A model generated the notes under the pieces. It worked only from the letters and a program-made list of their open reading frames with translations. It was not told the DNA's origin and did no database searches. From positions 1-7,499 of the forward strand of contig JBFLVN010000188.1 of NCBI GenBank assembly GCA_040758475.1: a stretch of 7,499 nt of DNA, read 5' to 3'. A program made the translations under genes and the position numbers. This DNA is from JBFLVN01 sp040758475 (GTDB taxonomy: Bacteria; JAGRBM01). Below are positions 1-5,524 of this stretch, in pieces. Numbering within the stretch: the stretch's first letter is position 1; the number at the start of each line of letters is the position of its first letter.

Positions 1-20
1 GGCCGGGGCCCCTTCGCCCG

Positions 21-27
21 AGGAGGT
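21..27 (+). promoter_or_regulatory. Ribosome binding site for the first gene
   Basis: AGGAGGT ends 3 bases before the GTG at 31. It is a near-perfect Shine-Dalgarno core with a slightly short spacer. No ATG, GTG or TTG lies in this frame between 1 and 30, so the start is either this GTG or outside the window. Confidence 0.55.
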
Positions 28-30
28 CCC

Positions 31-2280
31 GTGGGGGGGATTGGCGGTTTTCTGGCGGCTTTGGCGGTCTTGGGGGCGGGCCCGGCGGTACCGGCGGCAA
101 AGGACACGCCGCCTCCGGCGTACGAAAAACCTCAATATCTTCACGATACCCCCGGCCACGACCTGGGGCAGGGGCTCTTGCCCCGGTTTTCCAAGGGCGG
201 GGCCGATTACGAAAAACTTCTAAAGCCCGGGGCCAAGGCGGCCTACGACGCGGAACTCGTTCATCGCCTCTTTGCCACTTCGACGCTCACCTTCCTGAAC
301 GCCGTCGTCGAAATCCTTCCGCCCGACCAGTCGAAAGCTCTTGTCGATGAACCCGTCGCCATCGGGCTCGAACTCCTGGATGATCGGACGACGGACGCCT
401 TGCTCGTGGCGCTTTCTTCCTACCACCGGGACGATCTCCTCCTCCCGCTCTCTGATTTAACGGAAGCAGCGGGGGCTTTGGATTTGGAGACGGGCCAGCG
501 CCTCGTCACGCCCGCCGCCCAGGATTTTCTGGAACTCCTCGAAGACGCCCGCGTCCGTAAGGTGGTCGCCAACATCCACGAGATTTCCAGGGCGGAACTC
601 GATTTTGACACCAAAACTTCCCCCGACGTGGCGAGCTTCGCTGCCTCCGCCGGGCGCACGACGTTCGAGGTGACGCCGGAGGATTACGACCGGGGGGTAA
701 AACTTTTGAACTCCCTCTACGAAGGGGGCGCCATCGAACATTTCAGCCGCTACGCCCAGGCCAATTACCCCTTCGCGAGCAAACAGAACCCCATCATCCG
801 TTTGGCCGAGCCCCTCGAATGCGTCTTCGATCCCAAGGGGCGGCGAGGGCTCTACCGGGCGTCGCGCACCCAGGGGATCATCCTGGCGAACGTGAAGGAT
901 TTGGAGGATTTGTCGATCCTTCTTCTCGACAACCTGGATCGCTTCACGGAGCCCGCGGGCCTGGAGATGTTCTACAACATCTTCCGCTATCCCCGGCTCC
1001 CTCAGCTCGTCGAGGGGTATCATCTCTCGGTCGAGCAGGGGAAATTCGACAACGTGGTTTTGAACATCGCCCGCCTCGCGGCGGGTGAAGATCCTTCGGC
1101 CGTGAAGACCCCGGGCGATGGCCTCGAAAGCCGCGACAAGCTCGCCAATACTTTTCAGGAATACATGAAGAGCGGCCAACGGACGCGCCTCGTCCTTTAT
1201 CTAACCGGCCAGTCCATTGCGCTCCTTGGCGAACTCTCGGACGTGCACCTCAAGAGCGAGCCGCGCCGGACCATGCTCAACGAGTCGATCGACTTCCTGA
1301 CTTACTTGCTTGTGGGTGATCCGAAGAACGGCATCAATCCCGTGGCCGATCCGGTGTTGGACACGCTCTTTGGCATCCTCCTGGACGATGTGAAGAGCGA
1401 ACGCTTCTTCCGCGTCCTTTCTGAGACTTCGCGCATCATCCTGAACCCGCCGAGCGGTTTGGACGTGAAGGATTTGGACAACCAGCTCTCCGACATCCTG
1501 AAGTGCGATCCGCCCTTGGAATTCGCCGCCGTCCTTCGGGATCAGTTGGACGGGAACCCCTCCAACGGAGACGCGCACCCTGCCGTTCCGATCTTAAAGC
1601 TCCTCGCAAAAGCCGATCCCAAGCTTGTAGCCGTGGCCCTGCGCCAGAGCGGCCGCCACACGGAGAAGGGGCACGACGAAAAACTTTTCGTTTTCTTCAA
1701 GCGCATCTACGAAGCGGAAAAACCCGATTGGTATCCGATCATCTCCCTCTCGGAAGAGATTTTCAAAGCCAAGCGGGGCGGGAAGTCCATCTTCGAGCGG
1801 GGCGGCCAGATCGCGGCCCTTTCCCTCCCGGAAGGGGCGAAGGGGAAACTTCCGGTCCTCCAGGGGATTTTCTCGGAAAAACACGCCCCGGATCTCCTGG
1901 GTCTCTACAAGCAGTTCCAACGGGTTCTCCTTCAACCCGAAAAACCGGGCAAGAAAGGCGCCGCGGAGACGGGCCTTAGCGTTGTGGAACGCCTCGCCCC
2001 TGGAGCTGGAACGCTCGCCCGCGCCGCTGATCCGTTTACGGGGAAACCCCTCGTGGACGATCTCGTTATCCTCCTGGATGCGGCCCATCACTCGGGCCTG
2101 GACGATGCGACCCTCGACCTCCTCGTCGTCCTTCAGGATCAAGGGCTCTTCGACCGGAACAAGACTCCCAACGTGATGAGCACGGTGGGGGACATCTTCA
2201 AGGAAATTCAGAAAACCCGGAAGAAACAGCTCGAACTTTTGGAACGCATGAAGAAGCCCCCGCAGGCGGCGAAAAAATAG
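31..2280 (+). CDS. Large exported helical protein of unknown function, paralog of the last gene
   Basis: The 749-residue product matches no family I recognise. A hydrophobic, Gly/Ala-rich N-terminus (about residues 4-22, possible cleavage near A22/A23) looks like a Sec signal peptide, so the protein is probably periplasmic. No lipobox cysteine is present; the only cysteines are C264 and C492. The rest is rich in Leu and charged residues, with regular amphipathic helix patterns (for example 92-151, 290-350, 380-470, 672-706) and no membrane segment, suggesting an alpha-helical HEAT/ARM-like solenoid. The C-terminus (722-749) is a Lys-rich charged helix. GTG at 31 follows AGGAGGT at 21-27. However, the frame is open to the left edge, and the n-region from this start has no Lys or Arg, so an upstream start is possible. 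Short blocks align collinearly with the gene starting at 5521, making the two probable paralogs. It is the first gene visible in the operon and lies 6 bases from the di-heme enzyme gene. Confidence 0.85.
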   Translation: MGGIGGFLAALAVLGAGPAVPAAKDTPPPAYEKPQYLHDTPGHDLGQGLLPRFSKGGADYEKLLKPGAKAAYDAELVHRLFATSTLTFLNAVVEILPPDQSKALVDEPVAIGLELLDDRTTDALLVALSSYHRDDLLLPLSDLTEAAGALDLETGQRLVTPAAQDFLELLEDARVRKVVANIHEISRAELDFDTKTSPDVASFAASAGRTTFEVTPEDYDRGVKLLNSLYEGGAIEHFSRYAQANYPFASKQNPIIRLAEPLECVFDPKGRRGLYRASRTQGIILANVKDLEDLSILLLDNLDRFTEPAGLEMFYNIFRYPRLPQLVEGYHLSVEQGKFDNVVLNIARLAAGEDPSAVKTPGDGLESRDKLANTFQEYMKSGQRTRLVLYLTGQSIALLGELSDVHLKSEPRRTMLNESIDFLTYLLVGDPKNGINPVADPVLDTLFGILLDDVKSERFFRVLSETSRIILNPPSGLDVKDLDNQLSDILKCDPPLEFAAVLRDQLDGNPSNGDAHPAVPILKLLAKADPKLVAVALRQSGRHTEKGHDEKLFVFFKRIYEAEKPDWYPIISLSEEIFKAKRGGKSIFERGGQIAALSLPEGAKGKLPVLQGIFSEKHAPDLLGLYKQFQRVLLQPEKPGKKGAAETGLSVVERLAPGAGTLARAADPFTGKPLVDDLVILLDAAHHSGLDDATLDLLVVLQDQGLFDRNKTPNVMSTVGDIFKEIQKTRKKQLELLERMKKPPQAAKK

Positions 2281-2284
2281 GGAG
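2280..2284 (+). promoter_or_regulatory. Ribosome binding site with ambiguous start choice for the di-heme enzyme
   Basis: GGGAG overlaps the last base of the preceding TAG stop. It is 2 bases from ATG 2287 and 11 bases from the in-frame ATG at 2296; neither spacing is ideal. The 2296 start still leaves an intact signal peptide beginning MGPAKK, so it could be the real start. Confidence 0.4.
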
Positions 2285-2286
2285 AC

Positions 2287-3234
2287 ATGCGTGGGATGGG
2301 TCCGGCAAAGAAGTTCTTTTTCCTCGTGGCCTTCTTCGGAGCCTCCGCGGCCTTCGCCGCGGAATCCCCCCGAGTCCTCTCCGAGTCCGCCGCCCGGGAC
2401 CTTGGCGGAAAACTCTTCTTCGATGGCCGCCTCGCCCGGGACGGAAAGCGCGCCTGCGCCGGGTGCCACCTCCCCGAATTCGGATGGACCGACCGGGAGC
2501 CCAAGTCCCTCGGCGTCTTCGGCCGGCGGGCGCCCCGGAACGCCCCGACGGTGATCGGCGTGGCGGACGTGGAAGCGAAGGGCGTTCTTTTTCGTGACGG
2601 ACGGGTCAGGAGTTTGCCCGAGTTCGTCTTCCACCCGGTGACCAATTCCGACGAGATGGACATGACCGTGGCCGAAGTGGAGAAGAGAATTTCCGAAGTG
2701 CCTGTTTACGGAAAATTATTCGCGGCGGCTTTCGGCTCCCCCGAAGTCACGTTCGCTAAAATTTCCGAGGCCATCGCCGTCTTCCTTCGCACGATCCGGT
2801 TCGCTCCTTCCGGGACCCCCGTGGAACGGCCGGGCTTCGCCGTTTTCGAGAAAGCCGGCTGCGCCGCCTGCCACGCGGGAGCAAGGCTCACGGACGATTC
2901 TTTCCATGCGACAGGGACGGGGAGGGCGAAAGAACTAGGAGGCTCGGGCGATCCGGGGCGGGGAAAGATCACCGGGAAGCCCGAAGAAGAAGGTGCTTTC
3001 CGGACGCCTTCGCTTTTGAACGTGGCCCTGACGCCGCCCTACTTCCACGACGGAAGCGCCAATACGCTAAGCGAGATCATCCGCTTCTATGAACAGGAGA
3101 TGCCGGAAGGGGTGCGGATCGATCCCCGCCGCCCGGTATTAAAGCTCTCTCCCCAGGACCGGGCCGCGCTTCTATCCTTCCTCGAATCCTTGAACGCGAC
3201 GGAGGGGGGCTTTACCCGCCCCGAGGTTCCGTGA
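2287..3234 (+). CDS. Periplasmic di-heme cytochrome c peroxidase / MauG-family protein
   Basis: The 315-residue product has a signal peptide (basic K8-K9, hydrophobic core 10-23, AFA cleavage motif at 22-24) and two c-type heme sites: CAGCH at 57-61 and CAACH at 192-196. Family landmarks appear in order: RNAPT (84-88), FRDGR (102-106), EM (123-124), LTDDSFHATG (201-210), FRTPSLLNVALTPPYFHDG (238-256) and a C-terminal helix. This is the bacterial CCP/MauG architecture at near-usual length. Classical members reduce H2O2 in the periplasm with electrons from small cytochromes or cupredoxins; MauG-type members oxidise protein substrates. E123 fits the catalytic Glu. The usual inter-heme Trp of the FWDGR motif is R103 here, no His lies between residues 62 and 115 to act as distal ligand, and the Met-ligand position appears to be Y268. 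The enzyme may therefore be MauG-like or an atypical peroxidase. ATG 2287 sits only 2 bases after GGGAG (2280-2284); ATG 2296 is a plausible alternative start. The stop overlaps the sigma factor start by 4 bases. Confidence 0.93.
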   Translation: MRGMGPAKKFFFLVAFFGASAAFAAESPRVLSESAARDLGGKLFFDGRLARDGKRACAGCHLPEFGWTDREPKSLGVFGRRAPRNAPTVIGVADVEAKGVLFRDGRVRSLPEFVFHPVTNSDEMDMTVAEVEKRISEVPVYGKLFAAAFGSPEVTFAKISEAIAVFLRTIRFAPSGTPVERPGFAVFEKAGCAACHAGARLTDDSFHATGTGRAKELGGSGDPGRGKITGKPEEEGAFRTPSLLNVALTPPYFHDGSANTLSEIIRFYEQEMPEGVRIDPRRPVLKLSPQDRAALLSFLESLNATEGGFTRPEVP

Positions 3235-3815
3235 GCACGGGAAGGCTTCTCTTTCTTCGTCCCGGCGCGCCCGACTCGGGCCGCGAGGCGGTTTTCCTCC
3301 GCAAGGCCAGGGGAGGGGACCGCAAGGCGCTCGGGGAACTCCTCGCCCCCTACGAGGCTCCGCTCTTCCGCTTCGTCTGCCGCATGCTCGGCCGGGGGCA
3401 CTCTGACGCGGCGGGCGATCTCACTCAGGAAGTATTCCTTCGGATCATCGGTTCCCTGGAGCGGATCGATCCGGCCCGTCCCCTAAAGCCCTTTCTCTAC
3501 CGCATCGCCGCCAACGCGGTGGTCGATCACCTGCGGCGCGAGGGGCGCCGGGGGCGCTTTTTGGACCGGGACGTTGTTGCCGCCGACCTGACCGACGGAG
3601 CCCGTTCCGCGAGAGGGAAGGAGAGCGCTCTCGACCTGGAACGGTCGCTCGCGCTCCTTCCCGTTCATTACCAATTGGTCGTCGTCCTGCGGTTCGCGCA
3701 GGAACTTACTTACGAAGACATTTCCGAGGCCCTCGAAATCCCGGTGGGGACGGTGAAGACCTACCTGCACCGGGCGAGGCGCGCTTTGAAGCGATCCCTG
3801 GAGGAAGGAACGTGA
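3231..3815 (+). CDS. ECF-type RNA polymerase sigma factor
   Basis: The 194-residue product has the two-domain layout of extracytoplasmic function sigma-70 factors. Region 2 spans about 20-103, with the core-binding/-10 helix DLTQEVFLRI (63-72) and FLYRIAANAVVDHLRR (88-103). A charged linker (104-133) follows. Region 4 spans about 134-190, with ALLPVHYQLVVVLRF (141-155) and the helix-turn-helix YEDISEALEIPVGTVKTYLH (161-180) for -35 recognition. Length is normal for the family, and there is no region 3 and no C-terminal extension. The GTG start overlaps the upstream stop as GTGA, with a weak GAGG at 3223-3226, so translation is probably coupled to the di-heme enzyme gene. The next gene, also overlapping by 4 bases, is in the usual anti-sigma position. 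The regulon cannot be read from this window. A sigma factor in mid-operon suggests self-regulation of the operon, which is inference. Confidence 0.95.
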   Translation: MSTGRLLFLRPGAPDSGREAVFLRKARGGDRKALGELLAPYEAPLFRFVCRMLGRGHSDAAGDLTQEVFLRIIGSLERIDPARPLKPFLYRIAANAVVDHLRREGRRGRFLDRDVVAADLTDGARSARGKESALDLERSLALLPVHYQLVVVLRFAQELTYEDISEALEIPVGTVKTYLHRARRALKRSLEEGT

Positions 3816-4336
3816 AACGAAAACCCGCCGTGGACTCGATCGAACGGGAGCGGCTCATCCAGAGCGAAGCCGTGGGGGATCTTTTGCCCGAGGAAAAAGA
3901 TCTGGCCCGCGCCCTGCGGGCGGAAGACCCCGCCGCGTGGGATTCGGACGTGGCGGCTTATCGCAAGCTCTCCGAGGAACTCTACAAGCTCTCCGATGTG
4001 CCCGCCGAGCGGCCCCGCGGAAGTCCGCTCGCGGAGGCCCTCGCCCAGGTGGAAGAGCAGGAATCCAAACGGGAGAAATTCCGCCGTCAGCTCGACGACC
4101 GGATCATCCGCTTCGGCCTTGGCGCCGTGGCGGCCCGGGCGACGGACTCGGTGATGAAGAGCCTCGTGGGAACGGGCGTCACCCTCCGCGGGCTTCGCCG
4201 CGTCCTTTCGGCTTTCAATTCCACCGTGAACATCGTTCTCTTCCAGCAAGTCATGGTGGACGCGGCCTCTTCCGCCGTGGGGGCGAACCGCAAGGTGATC
4301 GACGTGGAAGGGACGGAGCCCGGGGAGTCTTCATGA
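3812..4336 (+). CDS. Small soluble protein, candidate zinc-free anti-sigma factor
   Basis: The 174-residue product is of unassigned family. Its N-terminal part (about 13-60) reads like the helical anti-sigma domain layout: a short acidic helix, a turn AVGDLLPEEKDL (20-31), then two charged helices to LYKL (57-60). The HxxxCxxC zinc motif of ZAS anti-sigma factors is absent, and the protein has no cysteine at all. A charged, probably coiled region (73-97) follows, then a moderately hydrophobic helical stretch (98-158) too interrupted by Arg, Lys and Asp to be a convincing membrane segment. The protein is therefore probably cytoplasmic. GTG 3812 overlaps the sigma factor stop as GTGA and is preceded by GAGG at 3801-3804 with a 7-base spacer. 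Position directly after an ECF sigma gene with coupled translation is the strongest argument for an anti-sigma role. It could instead be an unrelated helper of the downstream membrane protein. Confidence 0.8.
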   Translation: MKRKPAVDSIERERLIQSEAVGDLLPEEKDLARALRAEDPAAWDSDVAAYRKLSEELYKLSDVPAERPRGSPLAEALAQVEEQESKREKFRRQLDDRIIRFGLGAVAARATDSVMKSLVGTGVTLRGLRRVLSAFNSTVNIVLFQQVMVDAASSAVGANRKVIDVEGTEPGESS

Positions 4337-5079
4337 GCTGGGACGAATTATCCCTCTGGCTCGAATCCCCTTCGCGGCGGGCACTCCTCCTTGCCTACGC
4401 GGGGATTTTTTTTACGTTCGTTTGGCTCCTCTGGAACATCGTCTATCTCTTCATCTATCAACGGATTCTCTTCACCCTGATCGGCCGGGATTTGGAGTGG
4501 GCCTGGCAGCTCACCCACTTCATCGGGCGGGGCCGCAACCTGGGCTACGCCTATTTTCGCTCGCCCGCCCGCTCGGAGATCAAATTCATCCTCTTTGGGG
4601 AAACGATCCTTCATCTAAAACTCCGAAAGCCCAAGTCCGACCCCCGCCGCTTCCGGGCGCGGCTCCTGCTCATCGCCCGGGAAGGATCGGCCGCCAGCAT
4701 CCCGGGGGCGCTCTTCGTGCGCCGCGTGCGGGACAAGGTGGTGATGGACAAGCTCTTCGTGAGGCTAGCCTTGGGCCTTGGCGATCCGGCGCTAACCGCC
4801 ATGGCGGCGGGCGTTTTCTATCCCGTCACCGCCGCTCTCTCGGCCGAAGAACAGCGGTTCGTCTCCATTCTTCCCCTCTTCGACCGGGACGGGATCGACG
4901 CCGAAGTGGAAATCGGCGCCGGCTTTCGGCTCTACCGGGTTTTGATCCCTTGGCTCCGGTACGTTTTGAATCCCCGCGTCATCGCGTTTGCGTGGCGCTG
5001 GCGCTTCCCCAAACTTCCAAAGCAAGCAAAGGAGAACGAACATGCAGGGCAAGTTCTTTGGAATCGAGTCGTTGCTTGA
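4333..5079 (+). CDS. Membrane-anchored DUF2953-like (YtfI-like) protein
   Basis: The 248-residue product has one strong transmembrane helix at about 17-41 (aromatic and aliphatic, with R15-R16 before it), followed by a basic soluble domain. The C-terminal half resembles DUF2953: the motif GLGDPALTAMAAG (148-160), a stretch ending in ILPLF (179-183), then GAGFRLYRVLIPWLRYVL (195-212). In Bacillus the DUF2953 protein YtfI is encoded next to YtfJ/GerW, and a GerW-family gene directly follows here, which supports the call. Its biochemical role is unknown in any organism I can name; it presumably works with the GerW-like protein at the inner membrane. ATG 4333 overlaps the preceding stop as ATGA and has GGGGAG at 4322-4327, 5 bases upstream. 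A longer in-frame opening from 3937 would lie inside the preceding gene and lacks protein-like character. The last 12 codons overlap the next gene. Confidence 0.85.
   Translation: MSWDELSLWLESPSRRALLLAYAGIFFTFVWLLWNIVYLFIYQRILFTLIGRDLEWAWQLTHFIGRGRNLGYAYFRSPARSEIKFILFGETILHLKLRKPKSDPRRFRARLLLIAREGSAASIPGALFVRRVRDKVVMDKLFVRLALGLGDPALTAMAAGVFYPVTAALSAEEQRFVSILPLFDRDGIDAEVEIGAGFRLYRVLIPWLRYVLNPRVIAFAWRWRFPKLPKQAKENEHAGQVLWNRVVA
5028..5034 (+). promoter_or_regulatory. Strong ribosome binding site fixing the GerW-family start
   Basis: AAAGGAG is followed by a 7-base spacer and ATG 5042. It is the best-placed Shine-Dalgarno in the window. It favours 5042 over the in-frame upstream ATG at 4988, which would add 18 residues with no family similarity. 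Confidence 0.75.
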
Positions 5080-5524
5080 GTCCATCATCGAGCGGATCAA
5101 GTCCATCGCCCAGGGTTCCTACACCGTGGGCGAGGCGATCAAGCAGGAAGAGAAGACCATTCTCCCCATCAACACCATCAGCTTCGGCCTCGCCGGGGCG
5201 GGCGGGGATAGCTGGGGCAAGGGCTCTTCCGAACTCTCCCAGACCGTAGGCGAGGGGAACATGGGCTTTGGCGGCGTAGGCGGCGGCGTACGCGTCGAGA
5301 CACGCGGCTTCCTCGTGGTGAACGGCGAAGATATCAAAGTTCTCCCCGTGCCGACCCGCTCCATCTTCGATGGCTTTTTCGACAAACTCCCCGAGATGGT
5401 CGATCAGGTGACGAGCCGCCTTCCCGACGCGAGCGGCCGCCGCGTGGCCGAACTCGAAGCGGCCCTCAAGGAAAAAGACGCCGAGCTTCTCCAGCTGGCA
5501 GGGAAGAAGCCCGAGAAGAAATGA
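5042..5524 (+). CDS. gerW: GerW/YtfJ-family protein
   Basis: The 160-residue product shows the GerW/YtfJ (Spore_YtfJ) pattern. An N-terminal helix (4-24) is followed by TVGEAI (28-33), TILPINTISFGLAGAGGD (39-56), a Gly-rich stretch FGGVGGGVRV (76-85), RGFLVVNGEDIKVLPV (88-103) and a final helix DGFFDKLPEMVDQV (110-123). In Bacillus subtilis GerW (formerly YtfJ) is a spore protein needed for normal germination, but the family is widespread in non-sporulating bacteria, where its role is unknown. A sporulation label should not be taken literally here. A charged tail (133-160) with coiled-coil character, beginning RRVAELEAALKEKDAELL, follows the core domain and may be a partner-binding extension. 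No signal peptide or membrane segment is present, so it is probably cytoplasmic. The start overlaps the DUF2953-like gene by 38 bases, and the stop overlaps the next ATG as ATGA. Confidence 0.92.
   Translation: MQGKFFGIESLLESIIERIKSIAQGSYTVGEAIKQEEKTILPINTISFGLAGAGGDSWGKGSSELSQTVGEGNMGFGGVGGGVRVETRGFLVVNGEDIKVLPVPTRSIFDGFFDKLPEMVDQVTSRLPDASGRRVAELEAALKEKDAELLQLAGKKPEKK

Noticed and set aside
5..12. GGGGCCCC palindrome at the left edge
   Set aside because: It is too short and expected in GC-rich DNA; no paired operator or T-run is nearby.
457..1179. 240-codon minus-strand open frame
   Set aside because: It is antisense to the first gene within a region that has paralog support on the plus strand.
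1594..2634. 346-codon open frame on the minus strand
   Set aside because: It lies antisense to the first gene and spans its junction with the di-heme gene. Its composition is that expected opposite a GC-rich gene, with no recognisable motif.
3937..4332. Upstream extension of the DUF2953-like frame
   Set aside because: It overlaps the candidate anti-sigma gene, is Arg/Gly/Pro-rich without protein-like pattern, and ATG 4333 has a good Shine-Dalgarno and an ATGA junction.
4422..5249. 275-codon plus-strand frame, rich in Pro, Arg and Ser
   Set aside because: It is out of frame with two recognised genes (DUF2953-like and GerW-family), has low-complexity shadow composition and no domain.
5042..5524. 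Reading the GerW-family gene as evidence of a spore-forming host
   Set aside because: The family is common in non-sporulating bacteria, and the neighbouring c-type cytochrome enzyme and exported proteins suggest a Gram-negative envelope.
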